Part shown: positions 1 to 10,231 of the stretch, one piece after another
Layout of the letters: every line of letters begins with the position of its first letter
How positions within the stretch are numbered: position 1 is the first letter of the stretch
Origin: Sipunculus nudus
Taxonomy: Eukaryota > Annelida > Sipuncula > Golfingiida > Sipunculidae
Reading direction: 5' to 3'
Length of the DNA: 64,000 bases
Assembly (NCBI GenBank): GCA_026874595.1
Contig: CM049315.1
Span: forward strand, 60,202,889-60,266,888
The notes under the pieces: generated by a model
What the model was told of the DNA's origin: nothing
Databases searched by the model: none
The model's input: only the letters and a program-made list of their open reading frames with translations
Position numbers and translations under genes: made by a program

Positions 1-410
1 TGACAACATGGTTGAAAACAAATCTAACATCAAATTTCTTATGAAACAGCTTGTTAAACAATCTAAACCAGGAAAACACAAAACAGAACTTGTACTGCCA
101 GCTTATCCTGTGGAACGCAGCCTTTGTGTAGTGACATATCTTAAAGAATATTTGAATAGGACTGGCACATTAGAAATAGAAGGAATCTGCTTGTTAGTTA
201 CTTTAAACCACACAATAGCATTAGTGGAGCAAGTTTAGCACGTTGGATTAAAAATGTCATGAGTAGTGCTGGTAAAGACACCAGTGTTTTCAAAGCACAC
301 AGCACAAGATCAGCCTCTGCAAGTGCTGCTAAAAACAATGAGTGTACCTGTAGATTCAATTTTGAAGACTGTTGGTTGAAATCAGGTCAACACATTTTGC
401 AATAAGATAA
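1..410 (+). pseudogene. Decayed tyrosine recombinase (DIRS/Ngaro/Crypton-type), C-terminal part
   Basis: The reading frame opened at base 8 encodes text typical of eukaryotic tyrosine recombinases (LPAYPVERSLCVVTYLKEYL). It is cut by a frameshift near base 232. The next frame continues with SLARWIKNVM and FKAHSTRSASASAAK, where AHSTR is the conserved H-x-x-R box of the catalytic domain. A second shift near base 338 leads to MSVPVDSILKTVG, with a stop where the usual GW follows, then NTF. The catalytic Tyr region is degraded. In this family the protein cuts and joins DNA during element movement. The N-terminal half lies outside the window. With two frameshifts and a stop it cannot be functional. 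Assignment to DIRS/Ngaro rather than Crypton is not possible here because no RT or RNase H is visible. Confidence 0.75.
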
Positions 411-592
411 ATTAAATAAAGGACAAAATACTTCGGATTAAAACAGATCTTTTGTACTAAGATCGGATTCTTGCTTATTATATCCCATGAATACTGCACT
501 GTCTAAGGGTGTTTATAATAAATGTTATTCTCAAACCAGTGTTCTTTACTTGGACAGTCCATGTTAGCTTTGAAGTCTCGGTGGTTCTCAGT

Positions 593-683
593 ATGCTGCA
601 TGAGTAGGTAGAATTGACAAATTAAACGAGACTTACCTGTAAGTTGAAGTCTGATTATGATTCTACCAACTCATCAGCAGCAT
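593..683. repeat. Inverted repeat downstream of the recombinase remnant
   Basis: A 22-base left arm (593-614) pairs with a 24-base right arm (660-683), with one mismatch and a 2-base bulge; the shared core is GGTAGAAT on the left and ATTCTACC on the right. The loop contains a second small palindrome, ACTTACCTGTAAGT. The position just downstream of the recombinase suggests this is the 3' end of the same element. Confidence 0.65.
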
Positions 684-908
684 CTTAGATCAAGCGCCCT
701 CCCCTAAATATCACACCCTGAGGTAAATATCACATGGTTCTCCTGTGTATGTCACCTGCGGGGCGTATGCGTGTGTAAGCGCTTTAGAGGCCTTCCTTTT
801 GATCCTGTTGACTGATGTATAAGTAACCGTGACAATGTTACAAGACTAATTATTTCGGGTTATATTTTCTGTTTGACAACATTCACGGTGTGTAATGTGT
901 GTACCTAC
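684..908. other. No gene recognised
   Basis: This stretch joins the recombinase remnant to the first transporter-like exon. I see no feature in it. Confidence 0.5.
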
Positions 909-1125
909 CCCACATTACGGAATAAGATAAAAAGATAACTTCAATATGTGTTGCAAATCCTGAAATAATCGACCCCACGGTTTCCAGTAGTGATGCGAAG
1001 CAAATGAGGGTCCTTACTTGAAACTTCTGCAGAAGTAATCCCGTGATCGGTGCTGCAACAGAACACAGTGTAAAGATCATGTTGGCGAAGGTCATCAAAC
1101 ATATTCTACATCGCTTTAACAGCCT
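909..1125 (-). CDS. Putative exon of an MFS (SLC16/monocarboxylate-like) transporter
   Basis: The minus strand reads ANMIFTLCSVAAPITGLLL, then QKFQVRTLICFASLLETVG, then SIISGFATHIEVIFLSYSV. This is the pattern of two transmembrane helices joined by a short basic loop, as in helices 2-3 of SLC16 proteins (PITG..L...F, then a glycine-poor helix with SGFAT). The low-coordinate boundary fits a donor, GGG|GTAGGT, at 908. The upstream boundary is uncertain: the only AG sites nearby do not match the phase of the exon at 2553-2696, so a small exon may be missing or the gene may be broken. The rest of the transporter would lie beyond base 1, across the recombinase remnant. Family membership is by pattern only. 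Confidence 0.45.
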
Positions 1126-1750
1126 GTCACTCATGCAATAAAAGTATTCAAGAACCAAAGCAGGCGTGGTAGTCTGGCATTGCACTTAACATTCAACAAA
1201 CGTACATCTGAAGTATTGAATTTAATCATGCTGTACCACTCTTTAAATATCATGGATAGCTTTAGCCGAGACAACGCTTGTATGAAAAAAGGCGAATCAC
1301 ATGTCACTATACATTGTAAAATTAAGCAGTTACATCTTTTAGATTAAGATTTATTCAATATGTTCAGCGTTTATATTTCTAAGAAATGGTGTGTTCATAA
1401 GTTAAAAATATTGTCCCATGGGTCATGACGCTAAGCCGACTGACATGTTGACAATATGTCTTTGCACAGGCAACTAATAAAGACAATGTAATAGGCATCA
1501 TCATTCATGCATATTAAGTTTAGTTCATCAAGACCTATAACCACACCCACATTTAATATGGTCCGGACGGCGGGCGCACAGGGGAGGGGCGGGGTGTTAG
1601 AGGATGGCCCCCGGAAAAACAACAATAATTTGAGTGTTTGGGTAAACCGCCCCTCCTGGTATAACCATAACCTATAGGGGTAAATTATTAAATCTGACTA
1701 AAAACTAAGGACTGGAGAATGTTAATAGTTAAATCTTCTGATTTATATTC
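1126..1750. other. Probable intron, no feature
   Basis: This lies between transporter-like exon blocks. Stops occur in all frames, and a short GC-rich patch sits near 1560-1620. Nothing recognisable. Confidence 0.4.
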
Positions 1751-2494
1751 CAGATCAAGCGGTTACGGTTCGTGCCCTGTTTACGGACAGACGGCTAGCA
1801 GCCTGACGGACAAAGAATCGATTTAACTCAGAAGACTTCCAGTCAGCTGAGCTGTAACATGCGTTAAAATTCGGAAAAAAATCCTGGTGGCGCCACCAGT
1901 CTGTAAATACTGATGAAACATTCCTTAATCAATATGCATGCAAAAAAATCATGGGGATCAATGAATAAGTTGTTCAGATACTGAGCATTTGTATCAAATT
2001 TTCCATAATTCTTGGGAGTACTTTTGACCCTATAGCTCGGAGGATATGGGTAACAGAGACCTAATTTCAGGTTTCTAGGAGACTGGTCCTGAACCTCCCT
2101 GCATGTCACGCAAGAAGATTCTAGGTTTGGTGGTTACGATTTGTGCCCTGTTAACAGACGACCGCCTATTTGAAGGTCTAAAAAATCGTGAGAAATCGAA
2201 AAATCATGGTGGCGCCACCAGTCTGCAGAAACTGATGAAACCCTCCATAATCAATATGCATGGGAAGAATCATGGTGATCAATGCATTAGTTGTTCAAAT
2301 ACTTGAACTGTTCTATCAAATATCAATGGGTAACAGAGACCTAAATTCAGATGTCCAAGGAGACTTTTCATGGACCTCCCAGCAAGTTAGAAGATTAGTG
2401 CCCTGTTAACGGAGAAATGGCCGGACGGCCGGCACGCTGGACGGACAAAGAGTGATCGCTATAGCTCATATTTCTTACAGTCAGCTGAGCTAAA
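1751..2494 (+). repeat. Family A dispersed repeat, three partial copies in tandem
   Basis: Three direct, truncated copies: 1751-1859 (3' end only), 1867-2182 (5' and middle) and 2183-2494 (nearly full). Complete copies begin with the 12-base palindrome GGTGGCGCCACC (1886-1897 and 2208-2219), contain a 'TAGCTCGGAGGATAT'-type core and a 'GTGCCCTGTTAACGGA' segment, and end in a hairpin containing AGTCAGCTGAGCT followed by AAAA. Other copies are at 7210-7590 and 59440-59796. No coding capacity is evident; the class (SINE, MITE or other) is unknown. It lies in the presumed intron of the transporter-like gene. Confidence 0.8.
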
Positions 2495-2552
2495 ATTTTG
2501 ACGAATGTGGACTGTAGAAAAGTTCTACATATAAAATAAATACAGGACATAC

Positions 2553-2696
2553 CGGTTATGGCCGCCATGATGGCCTGTACCGAATGAATCATGCTAGTGA
2601 GAACGGGACCTCTGTTAAACAGATCCAGGAAGGCGAGGTAAAATATACCGATCGACCGGATGTAACCCGTGTTCATGATGTCACACCAGCAGAGGC
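2553..2696 (-). CDS. Putative exon of an MFS (SLC16/monocarboxylate-like) transporter, N-terminal helix
   Basis: Bounded by a good acceptor (ATTGACAG|GCC, exon begins at 2696) and a good donor (ACCG|GTATGT, exon ends at 2553). It is 144 bases and open throughout in one frame, which contains MNTGYIRSIGIFYLAFLDLF followed by RGPVLTSMIHSVQAIMAAIT. This resembles helix 1 of monocarboxylate transporters, where a 'G..RS.GIFY..F...F' stretch is followed by a helix starting 'W...S...A'. Its entry phase matches the exon at 2843-2923. Its exit phase (1) does not match an obvious acceptor at 1100-1190, so the gene model is incomplete. Confidence 0.5.
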
Positions 2697-2842
2697 CTGT
2701 CAATCATAATAATAATAATAATGAAAATAACAATAAAATAATAATAAGACTTACAATTATAATTATAGTGAGAAAACGAAGAAATATAATGTTAGTACAG
2801 GTACATAACCAATTGCAATAATATGTGCATTAATTAACTCAC

Positions 2843-2923
2843 GCCATTTAGTACATTTTGGCTGAATACAAACATTTCCTAGCAAAACCATCCAGGCACA
2901 CAGGCTTGCCAGTTCCAACTTAC
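2843..2923 (-). CDS. Putative 5' exon of the same transporter-like gene
   Basis: It encodes LASLCAWMVLLGNVCIQ, resembling the '(D)GG-W-W-MV' start of helix 1 in SLC16 proteins, though the usual DGG is absent. The donor is strong (TGGC|GTGAGT, exon ends at 2843). Phase 1 joins correctly to the exon at 2553-2696 across an intron of about 146 bases. The upstream boundary is ambiguous: AAAACAG|GTAAGT at 2923 reads as an acceptor but is also a perfect donor for a different exon. An ATG at 2969 starts an open frame running through this boundary. Confidence 0.4.
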
Positions 2924-2969
2924 CTGTTTTATATGTTGTTATGGTTCCGTGTGCATAAACACAGTCCAT

Positions 2970-3339
2970 GAGTACGTGTTTACCCTGACAAGATTACGAC
3001 AAGTAAAATGAAAGTAGATACGCAGAAGGAACACAAGTTTGATGCTTGAAAAATCTTGGTTTGATAGCGGTGGCGTGCGCGCTATGTATTTCACCACTGA
3101 TCACGAATGGTGCAAGCTTTTTTTCCAAGACAGGTGTAAGCATGCAGTTTTAGAGCGAAATATTGGCAGCTACCATGATATTTATATTATTTTATATTTC
3201 GTGTTTACATACCTTGGTTTGTTAACAGGTCCCTTTAAGCTCAAAAGACGATTTCGGTGTAAATTTCGATGTACAATGTATATAAGAATCTAAAACCAGA
3301 TTGCAAGATGGTATTTTACTATCAGGATTACATGATATT
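2970..3339. other. No gene recognised
   Basis: AT-rich DNA. The open frame at 3039-3293 (84 codons) has no recognisable domain or splice context and is treated as chance. Confidence 0.4.
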
Positions 3340-3725
3340 AAACTCGAGTAGAATTCGAGTCCGGACTTGATTCCACTTTTTCAGGGACTCGGATTCGGAC
3401 TTGAACTCGAGGGTACTGGACTTGTACTCGGATTCGGGGGCAAGGACTCGAGAAATCAGGCCGAGTCCATCTCGAGTCCAGAAGGAAATAGCCCTGTCAC
3501 ATACAAACATGACATATATACAAGTGCAGACTATGAACAGAATATTAGGCCCACAAAAAAGACTATACATATGTACCAAGCTCGGGAGGTATGAAAATAC
3601 ACATGAAAATCTTAAATTTCCATTTAAAACTTCGTTACAAAAGAAAAAATGAGATTTTTGTTGGACATGGACTTGGACTCGAACTCGAGTGGCATGGACA
3701 CGGACTTGCACTTGGACTTGGATGT
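3340..3725 (+). repeat. Family D repeat (GAGTCC-array-bounded), copy 1
   Basis: Degenerate arrays of a hexamer near GACTTG/GACTCG occur at 3345-3480 and 3660-3725, around a unique core. The junction AGAAATCAGGCCGAGTCC and the core motif ACTATGAACAGAATAT recur, in inverse orientation, in the copy at 13625-14290. The overlapping open frames on both strands follow the hexamer repeat and are not genes. Confidence 0.7.
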
Positions 3726-4536
3726 TGCGGACACGACTAAATCACTGTTAGAGTAACACATGCACACGTACACACAACAACATGGTGCTTATGGCATAGA
3801 AGATTCTCGGTAAACAGTGTCTGAGGCATGTATGTAAATAAACCAGTCAGGTTCATGATTCATTCTATCTTATCTCGGATCTAATAACAACGTGTACTAC
3901 TCATAAATAAGAAAGCGCTACAGCTCACACGCCCTGACAGCTACAGCTTAATGCCCTAAACCATTGAAACGGTCATATTTTATACCACAGATCGTTTTTT
4001 GGATTTCTGATGTTAACCCTTTGAATATAATCCTAAGCATTAAAGATTATCAAGTATACTTAAGTTGTATTATAACGTAATATTATCTGCAAAATATTAT
4101 ATACTGTACCATGTTTCCGTCTTTAAGAATATTAAAGTATGCTGTTAAGATGAAATTGGCACGCTATCTCACGGTTTATTTATACATGAGCTGCCTATTG
4201 TTCCGTATAGTTAAAACATATTTTATTATTAATATGCGATTGGCAAACAGCAATACTGCTATGTAAATGCCTCTCGCATATTGTTCCGTATTGTCTTCGT
4301 GCCGTGTACAGTCTATTTATTTTTACAAAAGACTCAAGAACATCACTTCAGAGGCGCACAAAAGCAGTTAATAACATATAGGTTTAAACACTATGTAAAA
4401 GATGAAAGCTTTATACCTACCGATCAAGGACAGCACCTGTGCGATTCGTATGGCAGGCTTCTTTGTCGACTGGTCAGAGGGTTTATCCATGTTGTTTGGC
4501 TAATTCTATATAAAATAAATCAAATTTATACATAAG
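3726..4536. other. No gene recognised
   Basis: AT-rich intergenic sequence. The open frame at 4281-4535 carries no domain I can name. Confidence 0.4.
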
Positions 4537-4720
4537 TTTTATGGTCTAGCGGCAGAACACATAACATATAGCTGATGATCGTGAGTTTGAATTCCTGAAG
4601 AGAGGAGAGATTTTGCATTGTCGGTCGCTCAGGGTAAGGCTGTGCCTAACGACCGTGTATCACTCACACCCGCGTGCGTTTTTTGGGAGGTTCCTCTACA
4701 TGTTTATAACCAAGCAATAA
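4537..4720 (+). mobile_element. tRNA-derived SINE-like element
   Basis: TGGTCTAGCGG (4543-4553) resembles a pol III A box. About 30 bases on, GAGTTTGAATTCC (4583-4595) resembles the B box GGTTCGAATCC. The spacing fits a tRNA-like promoter. There is no credible cloverleaf or anticodon arm, and an unrelated body follows, so this is better read as a SINE than a tRNA gene. The 3' limit is a guess. Confidence 0.5.
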
Positions 4721-5140
4721 GAAATATTTCAAATATACCCCCCCCCCCGAACCTTTTTGACGCCAGGGTTTAAATGAAAGGAAGAGTGTGATACAGCCCT
4801 GTCACGCCCTGGTAAATTCTGCATAAGCACATACTTGTTAAACTCCTTGTTATATGCTGCATTCTCCTTTTGCTGAACTACTGTTTGTTTAAGTAGAGTT
4901 TACCGGGTTTCACCACCAGGCGGCTGTGACAATCTAAAGCATTGAATCGACCAATCAGAGCGGGGTGTCACATTTTGCACCTAACTCCAAGTGGGAAACC
5001 GGGGAATACCATACATATATGGAAGAGTATTATTCATTGCAGTAAATTTTATGTGAAGTTTACGATTATGGTTTAACTGTAATTCCTTCATACTTAGTAA
5101 TAAAATATAATACCCTGGTAACGTAAATATCTTTTTAAGC

Positions 5141-5187
<47 letters not shown>

Positions 5188-6119
5188 TATATATATATAT
5201 GTAGTGAAAGTGATGTGAATCAGTAATAAAATGACGTTTACCTGTAACAAATTGGCGGTGATGTCACGATTTTCGTTAGTTGTATAACGAAAGGCGCTGG
5301 GAGACAGGTATACGACCAACTAAACTGCTTCTTTCTCCGTGTGTATAAGGTAGATAAGGGAAACTAAAATAAAATGTTATCAAATCAGTGAAAACACGGA
5401 GACAATGAGGCTGGATGGCATTATCATATGAGAGGGATTTATTTAGAACGCTGAAAGTCTGTCTGTTCAGTAATCTTACTTTATTTTAACTAACGGATAC
5501 ACATCGTGTTTGACAAGTCTTCAGCCAAAGGACCCTCAGTCCATTGATAATGACTCATGCTGGTGAGGGTATAATGACACCTTATCAAAAGATTAGATAT
5601 CTTCGTATCTGTAAAGGAGGACAAATTGACCTAGAAGTCACTTATATATATATATATTTTATTGACGTTAATACGTGTGATATAAGAAAATAAACCTCAG
5701 CGGAGTAAAAGTAGCTTATCCTACATGGTCCCATGGTCACAAACAGATATCCGGTGCGGCTACATACACCTTTCACCTGTAATTATAATAACTTCGTTTA
5801 TGAACTTTATTTAGTTAATATTATCAATTGGTTTCACGTAAATATGACATATTTTAGTATACAGTAATCAGGACTACTATTTCTCTCTTAAATTTGTTTG
5901 AATGTACAAGCATATTACCCCTTCTTGCATTGAGACAGGCTGTGCGGGACGGACTTTACATGGGGCGAGTTAACATTTTCCGAAATGATAAAAACCGTGT
6001 GTATTTTCAGACAGATCGCGCTGCGATGGCCCCATCGCAAAATGATTTCAAAGTTCACAGGATTTATTGGAAAATATGGATAAAAATGATCCCCTTATAA
6101 CACATTCTGCATCAATCCT
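4721..6119. other. No gene; (TA)n microsatellite at 5145-5201
   Basis: A (TA)n run of about 55 bases, interrupted once by GA, sits at 5145-5201. A C10 run lies near 4739-4748. No supported coding sequence on either strand. Confidence 0.6.
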
Positions 6120-7048
6120 GAAAAAAAAATTAGAAACCCATGGGTCTCGACACTCAGAATGACAGTCCTGTGACCTTAACCAATGACCTTGTGACCAAAA
6201 AATCTTAAAACTCATCCTTGAACTTGCAGCATTTAGATTATTATAACAATCTTTTAAAAAGTGACCTCGACCTCTGAACAGGTAACCTCAAAATCTACAA
6301 ATTTCCTCACTTTGGGAAAGTAAGCCATGTGTGAAGATTAAAAGTTTGGGATGAAAGGTTTGATTTACAGTGCATCCACAATCTTTTTAAAGATGTGGCT
6401 CCTGTGACCTACAACTTTGATCTATGGACCCTGAAAATAAAAATAAATTTGTGAATGGATTGGCCCTTTGACGTTGACCTTTGAACGTATAACCCCAAAA
6501 TCGAACAGAATCTTCCCCTATTGGCAGGTTAGCATAATCTTGAAGATGGAAGGTTTGCGATGAAAAGTTTGGCTTAAAATGCATACGCATTTTTATTAAA
6601 GAAATGGGTCCTGTCACCTTGACCTTTTACCGTTGGACCCAAAAATTGACACTGTTCTTACTTTAGTGGTGAGCCATATAAAAGTTAAATTTGAAACCAA
6701 AATGTCAAACTAAACTGGATTTATTATCTGAATACTAATTTGTGAACAGAGGGCCCCTGTGACATTGACCTTGTGACCCCAAATTCATTTATGCTCTCCT
6801 TATATTGGCAAGTCAGCTCTATGTGCATGATTGAAAGTTTGGGATGAAAAGCTTGGCTTAAAATACAGCCATTATCTTTTTAAACAAGTGAGTCCTGTGA
6901 CCTTGATCTTTGACCTCATAACCCTAATATCATTTGGGTTCTTGCTTTATTGGTGGATATGTAAGTCAAGTTTGAAATCCATGTGTCAGTCCAACCTGGA
7001 GTTATCACCCGAAAACAAATTTGTGTGGATGGATGGATGGACAGACAA

Positions 7049-7080
<32 letters not shown>

Positions 7081-7180
7081 GGTGATAACTATAGGGCATC
7101 CACTTGTGATCAATAAACACACCGGGTTTTGGGACACAAGATGTTATCACAGCTGAGAAACTGACATGATTGTTGTCATT
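6120..7180 (+). repeat. Family B repeat: degenerate tandem GTGACCTTGACC units
   Basis: At least five irregular units are marked by CCTGTGACC-like text near 6168, 6410, 6609, 6756 and 6892. Each is followed by a TTGACC(T)TTGACC-like stretch and a 'GAAAGTTTGGGATGAAA' segment. The spacing shrinks from about 240 to about 136 bases. The distal part has an 11-base perfect inverted repeat (7000-7010 with 7080-7090, AGTTATCACCC / GGGTGATAACT) around a (CAGA)n tract, then text near AATAAACACACCGGGTTT. The same order recurs at 59160-59400. TGACCTTTGACC also resembles nuclear-receptor half-sites, probably by coincidence. Confidence 0.75.
7040..7080. repeat. (CAGA)n microsatellite inside the family B hairpin
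   Basis: ACAGACAAACAGACAGACAG-type repeats fill the loop between the two arms of the inverted repeat. The equivalent loop in the 59-kb copy is shorter and degenerate. Confidence 0.9.
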
Positions 7181-7209
7181 TCATAGTTAAAAATAAAAAA
7201 AATATTCGT

Positions 7210-7590
7210 TAAAATAAAAAAAAAATACAGGTGGCGCCACCACTTACAAGGACTGACAAAACTAGTCATGGTCAATATTCATGGCAAGATTCATGACATT
7301 CCATACGTTAATTATCAAGATATTGGAGGTTTTGTATCAATATTTTTATTATTCTGGGAGTACTTTCAAGCCGCATAGCTCGGAGGATATAGGTCGCAGT
7401 GACCGAATTTCTGGTTTCAAAAGAGATTTTTTATTGATCTCCCTAGATCTTTACTTAGAAGTTTCTAAGACCAGCAGTTTCGATTTGTGACCCGCTAACG
7501 GACGATCGGACGCCCGAACGACCAGACGGAAGATGGACAAAGCTCCATTCCTATACCTCAGTTGACTTACAGTCAGCTGAGCTAAAAACC
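7210..7590 (+). repeat. Family A repeat, near-complete copy
   Basis: It starts with the palindrome GGTGGCGCCACC at 7230-7241, continues through a GCTCGGAGGATAT core near 7378, a GTGACCCGCTAACGGACG segment near 7488 and a GGACAAAGCTCC segment. It ends in the hairpin CTCAGTTGACT...AGTCAGCTGAG (7557-7581) followed by CTAAAAA. It lies directly after family B, the same order as in the 59-kb copy. Confidence 0.8.
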
Positions 7591-10231
7591 GGGCATTTCG
7601 AGAGTTAGCCAAAAGGGTATTTGCATGAACATGGTTTAGCACTCCCACCGTCAATTATTATCCAAATGTTTGTGCCCCCACAATAGTTTACTTTATACAA
7701 TGAACCTGGACCCACAGACGAACATACAGTAGCAATGGGGTACCTCTGAATAAGATTATTGTTATTTACGGTAACTCCCGCATTTGCTTATCAGCGCCAT
7801 CTTGTGTTCATTTTTGTGTTTATATGGATCGCCAACAGGAATTCAAAAAGCTTCACTAGCCTGAGCTGAAGCATGTATAAAGTGAACGTTTAATCGTCAA
7901 AATAGATATCTGAAACTTCTAAATCGTTCAAATCTGAATACTAAATGGCGCTGATAAGGAAATGCGAGAGTTACCGTAAACATTATCTTTTTAAAAAATT
8001 ACTCCATTAAATGTTGGAATAAATCTGTCCATAATTTTACTTTGGATAGGTGGCGAAGTGCTCCGCCTGGAAATCTGGAATTCTGTAATTTGTAACCAGT
8101 ACGGAAATTTGCAGGAATGTAGCACTCGGCGGGGGGGGGGGGGGGGGGAGCTTGTAGTTGAGCACAGCAAAACAGGTAGACCCCGATATGTATTTTTTTT
8201 ATATAGAAATATTATTTATATAGAAATAAATTCAGCCCTTATAAGCCTCCCTTCTATTCTACAGAATGGCGGCTGTTATTTTTTTCACGGATGATTTTCT
8301 TCTGTGAATAAGTTTGCTTTAAATTTATATAGCTTTTTGTTGATCGTGGGATCTATATCAAGCCTTTTTGTATATGTTAAGAAAAAAAATCGCCCAACAG
8401 CCCCATAATAGAATTTTTTTCCGCATAGCATACAGAGTATCAAACTATGATTTGTGGCTCCATGATCAGCAAAGTCTGCGCTTTCTTCACATGGAACGTC
8501 GATTGTCGGTAATTGTTAATCAAGAGTTTTCCAATTATACTTTCATATTTTGTTCGCAGCATCTATAAAGTTATGGTAAATTATATACTTTAAATAATTA
8601 TCATAACTTACACGCTCCATTTTAATACGATGTGACGACAATGTAACCATAAAGACATGCACGCAAGCGTCCAATGCAGTCTTTTAAAATAAATAAAAAC
8701 AAGCAAATTGCAATATATTTTGATTACGGGTACATTGTTTGTATCTGGGGGATGAAACATTAATTTTGTGTTCATGTGCTTCCATTGAGTTGTATGCTTA
8801 GCACATATTACAGTAAATGAAACGACAATTCTGACTTTGCTTACAACAAATTAAATACATGTTCACCCTGGCTGAAACACCGCGTGTTTCCCCTCTTAAT
8901 CGGACTCCGATCACGCGGCCTTGTTATCGTAAACAAACTGTGTTTACCAACACGCAGGGCTATAACAATGTGTTAACAGTCGCATGCGAGGAATTGAGAC
9001 TATGTGCTGGAAAGGGTTTGCTGGTCAGCTTTTGTAAAAAGAAAGACTGAACTTATAGTGTTAAAGAATAAGAATAATATTGCTCCTGATTAAGGTTTAT
9101 TTATCCACAGATCGCCCAAGGTGAATTTTTTATGGATTTTCAGATAATTCAGGATAAACAAGTTTAATAGAAACCAAGTTAAATATAACATTTCCGCGTT
9201 CAAGTATCATCCATCACATCGATCAAACCATTTCGATTAAAATTATTTTCCGATAATAAAATTGTCCTTCACTGGGAATATGTGGTCGAGCTGAGGAGAT
9301 ATAAGATGACCAATACGCTCTCGTGTTGGGGTAGTGCAATGTCCGCCATAAGACTTTATTTATTCATAGCATGTGCCGAATAATACCATAATAACATAAA
9401 TATAAGCATAATGGATAATTTATTGACAAATTTACTTCAGATACTTACTAAATGCGACTGCCTTCGTGAACTAAGGGTAGATCAAACAAGCCACCTTCGG
9501 TTCCCCATCTTTGCTAAATAAAACGACAGGACTCCCAGGGAAAGCTGGTCTGTTTAAACCATCAGTGTTTTGGTTTTTGAAAAATGTTGCCTGCGATGAG
9601 CGAGAATGCGTCATTATCAACATTCAAAGGAAGAGGTAGGTGTCAGACACAGTTAGAAAAGCAAGGATGCAATTACAAATGGATGGCCTGGATGTCTATT
9701 GACTTCCGAGGTTGCTATAGTAACGGATCCCATCTGCCGTCATTGCTGTCAGCAGATGTTCACACGTTTTTACACTCACCTCCCGGCGGATCGCTCTGCA
9801 CAGCTCGCCCAGGACACAAACGAACACACAGCGACCTGGGCTGTACAGCAGGTCACAGCCTGTGCAACATGTACAATATGTACATTTACTTGTTCAGCAC
9901 GGAGCCCCGACTTAGCGGGGATCAGGCCCATGCAGCGAGGATCTTCAGCACTGACCTAGATGAAACAGCAGCCACGCGTAACCCAGATGTGTAGCCCCTT
10001 CACTGTTTGGGTGTCTGTGAATCAATACATGGCGGTACCGACCAAGTTACGATCTGTCCTCCACTGCCGATATTTGAACTGTGTGAGGGTCCAAGTTGTA
10101 ACACTTGACACATTAGCTGACTTAATCTAAAACCATTACGGGCATGCCGTGGTGTAAAGAATAACATATGTTTCACCAAATGGTGACATCGTACATAACA
10201 CGGACTTTGTTCGGTTGCTTGCTTCTAACGC
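7591..10231. other. No gene supported; poly-G tract at 8130-8148
   Basis: An uninterrupted G run of about 18 bases lies at 8130-8148. A GC-richer patch at 9584-9994 holds a 136-codon open frame that has a plausible donor early on (AGAG|GTAGGT near 9634), but no domain, signal or matching exon. I do not call it a gene. Confidence 0.5.

Noticed and set aside
4537-4610. True tRNA gene
   Set aside because: A- and B-box-like motifs are present, but acceptor and anticodon stems do not pair convincingly and a SINE-like body follows.
5144-5319. Frames rich in alternating Ile-Tyr (also at 26134, 31253, 34041, 39331, 41085, 43833 and 61707)
   Set aside because: Translation of (TA)n and (ATATAA)n microsatellites.
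6120-6950. Cluster of nuclear-receptor response elements (TGACCTTTGACC)
   Set aside because: The motif belongs to a dispersed repetitive family; binding is not needed to explain its recurrence.
9584-9994. 136-codon frame with a plausible donor near 9634
   Set aside because: No homology recognised, no partner exon, and an equally long overlapping frame in another phase.
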